This document shows positions 34,155 to 45,409 of a stretch of 64,000 nucleotides of DNA, piece after piece. The stretch covers positions 621,484,476-621,548,475 of the forward strand of contig NC_081408.1 in assembly GCF_030272615.1 (NCBI RefSeq), written 5' to 3'. Position numbers and translations under genes: made by a program. This DNA is from Cryptomeria japonica. Taxonomy: Eukaryota; Streptophyta; Pinopsida; Cupressales; Cupressaceae. Position 1 is the stretch's first letter; the number at the start of each line of letters is the position of its first letter. The notes below the pieces were generated by a model that saw nothing but the letters and a program-made list of their open reading frames with translations, did no database searches and was not told where the DNA came from.

Positions 34155-37100
34155 ATGGCTTCTTCATCCAATGTCGATACTCCTTTAGTGGTGGAAATCA
34201 AGAACCACCCTCATCCTGAATTCAAGAAGCACCCCTTCAAATCTCTTTTGGATGAACCTTTGGGAGCCTTCTCAAGTGTCTCCCATGGTGTTCTTCATAT
34301 TGAAGACATTAGGGCATACATTCACTGTGACATCAAGGAGCTTAGGGATTAAGAGTTATCTTGTATTTTCACTGAGAATTTGATCACAGATAACCAGCTA
34401 AAACTAGAATTTGCCCACTTGAAGAGGAAGGGTTTCACTCAATTCATGGATTTTCCCACATTTGATGAAGGGGAATGGGTCTATTACATTCTAAGCCACA
34501 TTCACAGAGAATTTATCTAGTTGGACTGGCCCTACAAGATCACTAAGGAGGTAATAAAGAACATCACCTGCCTACACAAGATTGGAAGTCTACCTGACCC
34601 TAGGTGCAAAATCTCCAACATAGAACTCTGCAAACTCACCGGCACCACCTTTGATGGTCATTCAATGAGAGTTGATGATGTAAAGGAAATTGATGTTAAA
34701 TTTATAATGATAATCGGATACAAAGTTTACCAGTCAAACCGGATGAACTCTGTCTCTGGTAACAATGTTTTGATGGCTCATCAAATGGTGAAGGAGGATG
34801 CACACTACGATCTTTGTAGTGTGATGTTGAAGGAGCTGATGTCAAACCTTCAGAAGCTCAAGAAAGATAAGAAAAACACCTTCTGGTATGGTTCTTTTGT
34901 TATTTGCCTAGCATTCTACTTTTTGGGTACTGTTCTCGGTTATGGGAAGATACAATGGGCTTTTGATCATCCGGTAGCCACCCAAATAGCTCAAATTTTG
35001 GATAGTCAAGGAGATAAATTGAAAAAGACAAATTTATGGGTATTTTTCAAAACTTTTCAAGAAGAAATGAAGAATAGGTCTAGGATTCCTTAATCTATAG
35101 TAAAAAAATATAAAGATACAATATGTTTTATGGTAAATAAGGATGAATGCATGATGGAATCAGTCCAACCAACGACAGTCTGGATCATGCCTATGGGTTA
35201 CGAGGTGGATGAGGCCACACTGGATGCTTATGCTCAACATCTACTGCAAGCACCAATTGATGAAAAAGAGGAGAAATTTGGCACAGCCCGGGAGAAAGTT
35301 CTAAAAGTTCACCAAGAACAGGTTGCATCGGCTATCAAAAGGAAAATGACCAAGGTTGCAGTTGAGACCTTAATAACTGAAGGGCGTGATAGGGAAAAAG
35401 TAGAACAGAAAGTTAAAATTCTTGAAACTCAGAGAAGAGAATAAATAAAAAATAAAAGGAAGGAAGAGAGGGAAGCCAAGAAGGTAACCCAAGCCACACC
35501 CAATGTGGTCCCGGTACATACTGAGTCTTCCAAGCAACTAGAAGCATCATTCATCGAGCCTTTCAGTTCTAAACAAGCTAGCCAAGTAAAGAGAAAACAG
35601 AAGAAAGTCCGGCAGTATAAGATAGTTTTTTTGGAGGAGACCAAATCAAATGAAGAAATTAAGGTTACTCCAAAGAAGAAAGGAGTTTTTGCAAGGGTAG
35701 TATGGGAGAAGAAGGAAGAACAGAAGGAAGAACCAGCTAAGGAGCCTCCCCAGAAACCTCAAATCACCATTGTACATAAACGAAAGCCAAAGTCAGATGA
35801 GCAGTTGAAACCAGAAGCCAAAAGAAGAATCGGTAAGAAGAAATTAGATTCTCAAGACATTATTGATCAAATTATTAATGATGATAATTTGGGCAGTATT
35901 TCCCCATTCTTTGATAAATTTGATGAGAAAGAAAAAAAGAAGATTGAGGAAGCAATTCTCTAATATCTTGATTCTTTCAATGGAGCATTAATTGAGTTAG
36001 AGAAAAATTTTCCCAAAGAATTGTATGATAATCTAGAAGTCAAAAAATTATGTGCACAAAATCTAGACTGGCAGATGAAGGAAACTGAGTTAGTGAATCT
36101 TTGTAGATCAATAACTCCAGCACAGGCTACTAATTTGATTAATAAAACTGGCTCATTCAAATTCAATCCAAAGCATAGAATAAATAATTTAATGTTAGAA
36201 AGATTTGAAGAAATCGGGAAGGAGACCATAGACATTTGGGTCCAAATTTTTTTGAATTTAGGTTATGAGTTGATCCCCAATTTTGTTCAATCACAAAATA
36301 TACAATTACCAAGAGATAAGAAACTAGCACCAATAGAGGAATAGAGTGTAAATACAAATCAACTGGCTAGCACTCCACCGCATACCACTGTACCGGCTAG
36401 TGAGTCAAATTATGTAGCAGAGGATACCCCGGCAATTAATATACAAGATACAAAGGTTAATGAGAAAGAAAAGGATAATACAGATAGGGATAAGGATACT
36501 AACAATAAATTTTTTGAGGATGTATAGTTTAAGGATAAGGCACCAAGTGGCAAAGCCACCGGTGTAGAGCAAATAAAGGATTCAATGGATACAAGAAAGA
36601 AATCTCCAGCAAACAAAGGGAAGGAAATTGTGACAGATCTTCCTACCAGCATGGAAATTGACACTACATCCATACCCAAAGGTAATTTGTCACAACTTTC
36701 TATTATTTTTGATAAAATATACCATAAGATGTCTTCGACAGATAATTTTGGCGGCAGTAGCACTCCAGGCCCAAGCAACTCAAGAGTGGGCCCAGGAGGA
36801 ATCTAAGGACAAGGAGTTGATTAAGCATAGTTTTGAAGTTTTGAACTGGTTGGTACCTGAATTCCAAGAACAGTAGAGCGCAAGCTCATCCGATAAACTG
36901 CAAGAGTAAATTGATTTCATCCCTAAGCACTATGATTATTTGCTTAAAATTTCAATAAATAAGGCTAAGGACAAATTTGTTGAAGCCTAGAAACAAACAA
37001 TCTTACAAATGATTACATCTCAAAAGGGTAAACTCCAAATTTGTTTGCAATCCATTGATACAGCATTGGAGGAAGGAGGTAAAGTTTATAAGACTTGTCT

Positions 37101-37448
37101 AGATTTTGCCAAGCTCACAACTTCCATAGACAAGCAACTTTCAGACTGGAGGAATAATTTGATTCAGATTTCTCTTATAACCCAGCAGCTAACCTTACAA
37201 GTTCTTTCGATGGTCCAATTTTGGTAATTATGGATCAAATTTTGAAATTAGAAAAGGAGAGGGAAAACACAATAAAGCAAGCAACTAAGCTCCAGAATCT
37301 AATAGGTCCTAGGTTGGATAATCTATTATTTCATAAGACTGAATGTATATCCAATATGAAGAAGGAGGATCCCATCGAATCAGAGGCAATTGAGTATTAC
37401 ACCAATCACTTGAATGGATTCACCTCCATTCTTGACTCTCTCAAGTAA
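34155..37448 (+). pseudogene. Element D ORF2: large non-pol protein of unknown function (decayed)
   Basis: One frame is followed from MASSSNVDTPLVVEIKNHPH (34155) to about 36806, broken only by isolated stops (near 34350, 34518, 35091, 35442, 35961, 36342, 36526). It shifts frame until about 37215, then returns and ends in TAA at 37446-37448, so the ancestor had about 1,100 codons. Parts: a globular N-terminal region (34155-35090) containing a hydrophobic stretch FWYGSFVICLAFYFLGTVLG near 34890-34945; a Lys/Glu-rich basic region (35250-35860); a second folded-looking region (35870-36340); a low-complexity Ser/Thr/Lys region (36345-36800); and a coiled-coil C-terminus (DQILKLEKERENTIKQATKL). 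It has no RT, integrase or protease motif. It could be a captured host-derived or gag-like protein, or less likely an env-like ORF. I do not recognise the family. Confidence 0.7.
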
Positions 37449-37722
37449 GGTTGGCACTCTTATTTTTCATTTTTGAAATCTATGTATGTCAATATTTTGA
37501 AACTTGTATAGAATCGGCATGTGTATATAGTTGTACAAAATTCCTTGTGGGAACCCCGCTTTACGATTGATGTCAAAGACGGAGGAGTACAGTGAAAAAT
37601 GTATATATTGCTCAAGGGGAGTATCAGATGTATATTGCAGATTCATGTACAGGTCAAGATGTTTAGATTCAGAGGCAGATTCAGTAAGAACACCATTTTT
37701 CACATGAGTGTTGCCATCAATG

Positions 37723-37736
37723 CCAAAGGGGGATAC
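37723..37736 (+). other. Element D polypurine tract
   Basis: CCAAAGGGGGATAC directly before the 3' LTR, preceded by ATCAATG as in B and C. Confidence 0.85.
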
Positions 37737-38738
37737 TGTTGGCAATTGACACTCATCTGGTAAGGGTTAATGGAATTTTGGGATGTCATTGATGGAAACT
37801 CATCTCCAGATGTTGATATTCTTTATCGAGATTCATTGATCTATCATTTTTTTTTTGTTTGGGTTAACTGGTATTCACTACACTCAATTGGTATATTCAC
37901 TTCGCATTACAACCGGTTAAGTCATCATCCCGGTAATGTGTATTTGGAACCCAGTTAAGGATGGGACTGACTAAGTTATCTTGTGCCCTTGATAATTTAT
38001 ATCAAGAAATTTTTGGTAACGTATGCAGGCCAACATGGTCATCTGGATTAAGTATAAAATACCTTGTGATCCAATAGCCGATGAGATTATATTCTTCATT
38101 GAAGCTGACATGGTGAAAAGTTAAAAAGGGTATTTAAGGAGATCCTTTCAGTGATGGAATACATGATGATTTTTGGAATGTGATTATGGTTGCGAATGAA
38201 TCAAAGATTGATGGTATTCATTTTGGTCAACGATAGGAAGTGTTTGTGTGCAATTTCACATGCACAATGTAAACTGGTAGCAGAACAGGAAAGAACAGAG
38301 CATCAGTGAACTGATACACAGTGAGGGTTAACAGAGCTTAAACAGGAACTTATCCAACATGGTTAGATGCAATTTATAAGTTCATTTTTTTTTGTAATCA
38401 TCTTGTAATACTGTGTAAGTCAGCAATACTTCTATTTGAGCAGTGAGCTCTAAGCAATTGGCCCGATTGCATGTACAATCCCCTCAATGTAATATTTATA
38501 TACCTTGATCAAGTATATAGATATTGTGGGTATCAGCCCCACCATAGTTTTTTCCTTTGCATAGTTTTCCACATATAAATATTGGTGTTATGGTGTTGCT
38601 TCTTTATCTGTTATTTAGTTTATGCACTTTAACTTTGTTTATTGTTAACCAGTTCTTAAGCAATAAGTTCAGATTTAGTTTTACCAATAGAACCTTGATT
38701 CACCCCCACCCCCCTCTCAATGTTATTGGATTCCAACA
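37737..38738 (+). repeat. Element D 3' LTR
   Basis: 1,002 bp aligning end to end with 31602-32605; terminates GGATTCCAACA. The R/U5 module is at 38526-38575. Confidence 0.92.
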
Positions 38739-38743
38739 GAAAT
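38739..38743. repeat. Target site duplication GAAAT, right of element D
   Basis: Second copy of GAAAT. Confidence 0.9.
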
Positions 38744-39116
38744 TAGGTTGATCAAATGTCTTTATATAGGGGTATCTAGGTCATTTACTGATTAGGCCAA
38801 CCTCCAATGGTCATGCAAAGCCACAAAGTTGATTTCTCGGTAAAGAGATAGGGCCCATATCCCATTTTAAAATAGGGCCCAACTAAGAGGGACCAGGGTG
38901 TTGGGCACTCTAGTCCTTCTCACTCAAGGACCTTGATTTATCCCCAAGGAGAAGGATATCACTCCAAGAAATCAATTAGGGGGTGTACATGGAATCAAAA
39001 CTGGAGTTAAGGCAATCAACGGACCTGGATAGGAGATGAGGGGGAGATAAGTTAAAGTGGGGCTATAAAAATTAGGTGTAAATTAACCCAATGATAATTT
39101 ACGATGCGAAACATTC

Positions 39117-40579
39117 ACACAATAAAGATGGTTTTCAGTGAAGAATTATTGAAGATAAATCACTATCATAGGGTGATTACTATTTTTTAGCAATGTTCTT
39201 GGCCACACTATTAGATGTCAGGGAAAAAAAGGAAATAGAAAATTAAATATGCTAGAAGCTTATTTGGAAGTGATTCCTTGGAGAGATTGATGATGTGCTG
39301 AAGAAAGTGAAACTAGGAAATGGAATTTAGCTCCCCGAAGACTATTACATGACCAAGTGCTAAGGTTGTGATGAATATCTGTTAATAAGTTTGGTTGAAC
39401 CTCCACTTCTTCTACAAAGGAAGTTGGTCATAAAGCAAAGCATTCTATTTTTGAAGAAAGTTCTAGCGCTCATCCCAAATGATGTTGAAGGGTGACTTCA
39501 AAAGTACCAAAAGGATGAAAGGCTCACTATTGATGATGAGGAGGAGGATTTTAGTGTGGAAAAACATTTTCGTCTATTGTATGACAAGTCATACAATATG
39601 TATAATACTGATTTATAGAAATAAAAAAGTTAAAATAATATAGACCATGGATTGTATCGACCATGCGGTGCTATGTAGACCATGTATTCTATATAAGCCA
39701 CTAGTAGCTTTAGCCAAGAATATCAACTAACCACCAATGGGACAACCAAACCCAACGATGCCACCTTACTTGAATCAATTAAAAATATTCAAGTAATATT
39801 CTCTTAAAAACCATCCTCTAGCCAATTATCAATTTTCCCATTTTCAAATTTTAATAACAATTTTTAGGTTTATGGAGATAGTTTTGCATAATTCAAAGGT
39901 AGCTTAACATAATCCAAAGGTAGTTTTGGGAACATTCCAATGTGAAGGAATATTCTAAGAAATATCAAAATATTCTCTTCTAATTTCAAGAAAATATCAT
40001 TTGTGTCCTCGCTGCCAGCTTGAACCCTGTTCAATGGAGTTATTTTTTGGTGTTGGACTTCAAAAGATTCATTTTTCCTCTTATTTTTGAGAAATTTATA
40101 ATATGGGATATTGAGATCTTCATATCAGTGTAAATGATTCTTAATTTTGGTGATTATTTTTTCTAGAAATTATAGATTCTCGTAGTTTATGCTTATAAAT
40201 TCTCATTCAAGGCTCTTTTTGGGATAAAATGGTAACATCATTTGATGTGATTTTTTGAAAGTGTGCATAGTTTTATGTACTTCTTATTGGTATAGTTTCA
40301 TTTATCACATTCTATGTTAAAAAAATTAGTATTATTTCTATGTCTTATTTTGGAAATTTGTAATATACCAAGACCAAGGCCACTTCATTAATTTGATAAG
40401 TGGCAACTATAATTGCAATAATAATAAAGTGTAATCATCATATATTTCTAAGGGAATTATTAATTGCATTAATTTAAGGGATAAATATTGTAGTGATTAG
40501 TTCCTTTTAATTTTTGTTGTGTGTTCTTACAATGAGGAAAATCCATGTTGAACTGCTAACTCTATATAACTATTCTTCA
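39117..40579. other. Spacer, faint coding relics
   Basis: AT-rich. Short readable pieces (for example IPNDVEG and YQKDERLTIDDEEEDFSVEK near 39470-39570) suggest a decayed element, unassigned. TAGACCATG recurs two or three times near 39640-39690, and TTCAAAGGTAG/TCCAAAGGTAG is duplicated near 39890-39925. Confidence 0.35.
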
Positions 40580-41760
40580 TCGAAGCAATTAATATGGAAT
40601 TATCTAAGTGGGGGAAAATTGCACTAGATATGTAAAAGAAACTATTGTTGAGCCTAATGATGCTAGTGTAAAGGTAGTTGAGGAGATAAAGTATGAGAAA
40701 GATCTTGGTCACATTCTTTCTTTATTATTATTTGATTTACATTTTTATCTTGAAATATACATAAAAATATTAAAGAGTCTTGGGATATTATTGAAATATT
40801 CAATGGTAAAACTAACAATATTGGGGATTATAAAACTGACAATGATTTATCAAATCTTATTTCTAAACATTTTAACCACATCCAAGGCTACATTATTAAA
40901 GATAAAATGACTAATAACTCAAATAAAGAACTTAAATATTATGAAATTAATTTTAAATGCCTTATCTAATCTTGATCCTAGGCTTCTAGTATTTGTTTAT
41001 CTTTCCCATCAATCAAATTTCTATAAGAATTGTATATGTTGAGCTTAGATTTAATACACTTTCTCATCTCTAATTCAAGAGTAAGAAAATTTAATTCAAA
41101 TGAGCCTCATCAAGTCTTCTAAGCTCTAAACATTTTTGAATAATAATCCTAAAGCAATTAAAGAATTAGGGAATCCTAAAAAGAAATAAAATAAGAAAAA
41201 TAAAAAGAAATATAATGCATAATTAGATTTTGTATCCTCTCCCTCAAAAGGGGAATCATATAAAAAGGAAAATTATAAATACAAATATTGGAAGAAAATA
41301 TGGCAAGATGGAAATTAACATTATTCAAAATAAATGATGAGTTGAATAATTTTATATAATAATAAAATCAAATTTATTTTAATAAAATTGGAGGGTCTAT
41401 ATTCTTTAGAAAAATAAAAAGGGAAAGAAACTTTTATTGTTGCAAATTTTGAGTCAAGATAGCTCCTTGATTCTAGAGCTTCCATCATCTGACTAATTTA
41501 TTAACCATCTTTTCTTCTTTAGGAATCCTTCTAAATCAAATATATTAATGGGTTACAACACATATATGTGTACTTGTGGGAGAGAGTATTTTTTCATGTA
41601 TAAGGGATCATTCAACTATATCCTTGTCTACCATCACCCTCTACTAATATCCTTTCCATTTATCAAATCACACAATGGGATGGGGAAGAGTGTTAAATTC
41701 AAATGATCCGATGATCATTTAGGATTTGTAGAGAAGAGATATTGTTGTAGTTGAGACTTA
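40580..41760 (+). pseudogene. Copia gag-protease relic
   Basis: Scattered Gag phrases (ESWDIIEIFNGKTNNIGDYK across frames near 40770-40850, ISKHFNHIQGYIIKDKMTNN after it), a Lys/Asn-rich linker, then a protease relic LLDSRASII near 41468-41495 (normally DSGASHHM) and PSPSTNILSIYQITQWDGEE near 41630-41690. The last matches LSTNLLSIYQIT in element A. No LTRs are found. It is older than all other elements here by its decay. Confidence 0.6.
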
Positions 41761-43955
41761 AGATGATCAATGTAGATTATAAACCTTCTCATATTTTATG
41801 AGTTTTCCCAGGATCATGGTGGGCCAAACAGGCCCTTAAGTGGCAATGAAAATTTAGAAAACAGAGTTAGGCAACTTGATATAGAAATTTGAATAAGTCA
41901 CCAACATTATTTCAAATATATGTAATAATAGAATCTGTAGAAAATTGAATGTAGTTTCTAAGCTACTAGTTGTTTTCTGGGAAAAAAAAATCTATTTTGA
42001 TGAAAATTTGAAATTTCAATGTAGTAGTATTAAAATATCATGAAAAAGATAAGAAGCGGGTGTCGATCTGACCACCTTAACCACAATCAAATCATAAAAA
42101 AAAATTATAATATTTTAGATATAAGGAGAAGACTCATGTCCGGATGTGACACATATTCTTTTGTATTTTTTTAAAATAAATAATTGTTTATGAATTTTAT
42201 ACTACAACTTTTTAAAAATATAAAAACTTGTATGTCTGACCACCATACCTTGGTTAAAACTTTATAAAATTCATTTGATTTTTTTAATCCTATAGTATGT
42301 GAAGCATAGAATGTGACACATGTTTCAGATTCAAAAAATGTGATACCATTTGAAAGTTATAGATATGTTTCCATCAACCTATCAATCAGGACTTTAGTCA
42401 GAATATCACTACTTTTTGGCCCTTCATGATCTTTCACATTCCCTTACTCCTAATTTTCGTTCATTTCACACTCAAGCATCTCGAATGGACATTTTTAGGA
42501 GCTATAATATGGTCATTTAAACCTTCAATTTCTTTTAGAAACTAAAATTATAAATGCATGTGTTGACATTCCATGTTCATCTTTTACTTCTTAGAATTCA
42601 ATGTTTCTTCAAATGGAATTCAAGTGATTTAGTTTGGGAGGATAACTTTTGTCATCTTCCAAATATCTATATATTAGATGAATACTTGACAAAAACTGCA
42701 AGTTTTTTTTGTCCATCCTATCTTACAAACTCAGATGACACTATTAAGGATATAAATTTTTCCTCTTCGATGTTAGCTCCTATGCAGTTGAATAATTTTA
42801 TTTAGATATAATGAAGGCACCTTAATACCCTCTTTTTATTTCTCTACATGATCATTTGTAATAGTTTTACATTGGCTTGGATATCCTTGAGAAAAAATTA
42901 GAGGAGACATATTTGTCTTTGGATAATTTTCTACATCTACATCCACAAGGCGATTATCACCTTCATAAATTAGTCCTAGTGAAAGGAAAAATTATAGTAA
43001 TAAAAAACTTTTTCACATAATCCCATAAGATAAAAATATACAAACAAACATTTAGAATCTACAATACAAAAGATTAGATAAACATATTATCAAGATGACA
43101 TGAGACACACCCTAAGAAAAGCCTCAAAGGGAAAAATTAGTCCCCAACAATATCCACACTTAATATATTATTTTTTATAATGTACTTGTAGAGTTTCCAT
43201 GAATACTTAAGAAATAAAAATCTTTTTTAATGCATCCTCCATGTGTCCAAGCATAATAGATAGTCATACAACCATACATCTCATGTCATGCTTCACATAT
43301 GCACTCTATAAGAGAGCTCAAAGTAAATGACTACCAACCCAACCACTAATCATATATTTGTTTATACAAATTCAAGATAAAAAAAATACTATGTGGTATT
43401 AGCTAAACCATGTGTCTCAACACGATGAGAACACAAAATCATTGACTCCCACTTTTACTTTTTGGTACTATTTTATTTCAATATATTTTTTAATGTCTAA
43501 CCAACACAAAAAAATATCTAACAAATATCATATTAAAATTTATAAGCAATCCCAAATAAACATTTAATACGAATAAACGTGTCTCCTAAAACATACCAAA
43601 AATAAAAATTTGTTTCACATAATTAAAAATATTTATTTTCTTGTGCAAGGTGTACAGTTACACCCCTTTTATCAGCACTCCAAAGTTTTAATTTGACTAT
43701 GGAACCTTTTGGAAATAACATGGAAACATTTCAAAAAGGTTCAAATACATCATACATCTTGATTTTTCTACCCTCGTATTCCTTTCAAATAATGGGAAGA
43801 TATCCTACATATTTCTTTTGCCTTATTTCTTTCTAAGGGAAGAAACATTATCCAACGATATTGGACTATCTTCAACATCTAGGTGAGTGTAAAATCATAA
43901 TGAGATAATCAATACTATTAGAAAATGTGTATACTAAATTTTGAACCTATTGTAA
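41761..43955. other. AT-rich spacer with a diverged repeat copy
   Basis: Contains copy 1 (about 42045-42410) of a repeat also seen at about 50985-51290. Otherwise no gene; the 83-codon frame at 42554-42805 has no supporting feature. Confidence 0.4.
42045..42410 (+). repeat. Diverged dispersed repeat, copy 1
   Basis: Shares the ordered blocks GGTGTC...CC..ACC, GAAGACTCATGTCCGGATGT, AAATAATTAAT-like and TTTGAAAGTTATAGAT with copy 2 at about 50985-51290, at low identity and with the same orientation. Confidence 0.45.
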
Positions 43956-43960
43956 ACTCT
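43956..43960. repeat. Target site duplication ACTCT, left of element E
   Basis: ACTCT here against ACTCC at 50009-50013, one mismatch. Confidence 0.6.
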
Positions 43961-45145
43961 TGTAGCATCGTAAATTTTCACCTAGCCAATTTACACCTCA
44001 TGTTTGTGCCCCTACTTTAGTGTGTCCTATTCTCATCACCTGTCTAGGTCTGTTTTGTGCTTATTCTAAAGTTTTGAATCCATGAACACCCATTGGTGGG
44101 CCCCTTGGTGGGGTACCCCTTTGCCCCGAGGCTTTATTTTGGCCCCTTATGCAGAAGGACCATAGCACCCAGCACCATGGTCCCTCTCAATGGGGCCCAA
44201 TTTTGAATTAAGGCAAGAGTGGTATTTATCGATGAGAATTGATCCCTGTGCCTCTACATGACCGTTGGAGGTAAGCCTAATCAATAATTTACCTAGAACC
44301 GGGCCTATATAAATGTATTAGTCAATTCATTTTAGATTGAATTCTTCATCTACAAGTAATCTAACACTCTTGCATCCATGAAGCATTCATTATTAAGAAG
44401 TTTCAGAGATCTTCAAGGTTGCATATTCATCCAACCATTATAGAGAAAAAGTACATCATGCATATGCAAGTATGTGTGTGTGATTAGGGTTTTGTCATGT
44501 TCATTCCATTTCATGCAACATATGTGATTACATTAAAATAAAAAAGCATAATCATCAACAATTACAAATCTAAGGTATACCTTTCCAATATTTATTTCAG
44601 TATTTACATTATTTCATTCAAGGTTAATTCCTAATCTGAAGTTTGACTTAGGCAAACCCCTATTCCCAATAATTTTACCTCTTTTTTATTGTCGGCAAAA
44701 ATAGGTACAGAGTTTTGTGAAGGATCGATAGGATTCATAGAGATGAACAAGTTCACCTTTTGACAACAAAAAATTCAAAGGATCGGGCCGACCACCACCA
44801 CAGTCTTGAAAAATCAAGTCAAACTTCTGGGAGCATATCTGAAGCATAGTCCTTTAACTAGATCTAGGTCAGTGCCTTTGTACAATGACTATATCTCACT
44901 GTTTATGCCCAATCTCTTCAATATTCACTCATTTACCCTAATTTCAACATTTTCACAATTAAACTTAGAAAGAGGGAATAAAATCTTAACCCCAAGTGGA
45001 ACCTAATCTATATTTTAGATATTTTTCCATAGAGGGATTAAGCCTAGATCTATTAGGTCCACCCCTCTTTCAATGTAATGATCCTTTAAGAAAAAATAGT
45101 GGTTTTTTACATTTTATGGTGAAACCCTAATTTTCACCCATTACA
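43961..45145 (+). repeat. Element E 5' LTR
   Basis: 1,185 bp, TGTAGCATCG to CACCCATTACA. CTATATAAATG at 44305-44315 is a good TATA box candidate for element transcription. Confidence 0.88.
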
Positions 45146-45148
45146 TTT

Positions 45149-45161
45149 TGGCGAACCTGAC
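45149..45161 (+). other. Element E primer binding site
   Basis: TGGCGAACCTGAC three bases after the LTR; gypsy-like, tRNA partner not determined. Confidence 0.6.
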
Positions 45162-45409
45162 TCTTTACACTCTTATTTTTTATTTGTGTGCTTAGATCTG
45201 ATTTATGAGTATTTTAATTTTTGAATTTACATTCATAGATCTTATTTTTAATCAAATTACATAAATTTAGAGGTTAAATTCATAAAAACCCTAATTTATT
45301 TTGGTTAATTTGATTTGTGGGTTGCATAATTTGCAACTTTTATTTTTGGATCTGATTTTAAACATTCATAATAGCACTTAATAGATCTGTTTTATTTGGC
45401 ATTTTCCAT

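Larger units (their letters stand above)
31602..38738 (+). mobile_element. Element D: pol-less copia-type LTR retrotransposon with a large novel ORF
   Basis: 7,137 bp, plus strand, bounded by GAAAT. LTRs are 31602-32605 and 37737-38738. It has the tRNA-Met primer site, a PPT and the copia R/U5 module. A gag with three zinc knuckles occupies 32673-33660. From 33660 to the PPT no protease, integrase, RT or RNase H motif is readable in any frame; instead a decayed frame of about 1,100 codons runs 34155-37448. It is therefore non-autonomous and would have needed copia enzymes in trans. About 20 differences in the first 230 bp of the two LTRs suggest it is older than B. Confidence 0.9.
30789..39111 (-). 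repeat. Solo LTR of family E, interrupted by element D
   Basis: On the minus strand the sequence 39111-38744 followed by 31601-30789 matches the LTRs of element E (43961-45145 and 48819-50008) from the TGTAGCATCG start to the CATTACA end. Examples are the GACCATTGGAGGTTGGCCTA stretch, the CCTATATAAA box, the GTCATGTTCATGCCATTT region and the final CACCCCTCTTT then AAACCCTAA. Excluding element D its length is 1,181 bp, equal to E's LTRs (1,185 and 1,190). There is no internal region on either side, so it is a solo LTR left by LTR-LTR recombination. Confidence 0.85.

Noticed and set aside
35429-35644. Minus-strand frames within 34.1-37.5 kb
   Set aside because: Antisense shadows of the Lys/Glu-rich ORF2 of element D.
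40608-40910. 100-codon frame near 40.6-40.9 kb
   Set aside because: An out-of-phase reading through the copia gag relic; the recognisable Gag phrases lie in other frames.
42554-42805. 83-codon plus-strand frame
   Set aside because: No recognised motif, no start context, and composition matches the surrounding AT-rich DNA.
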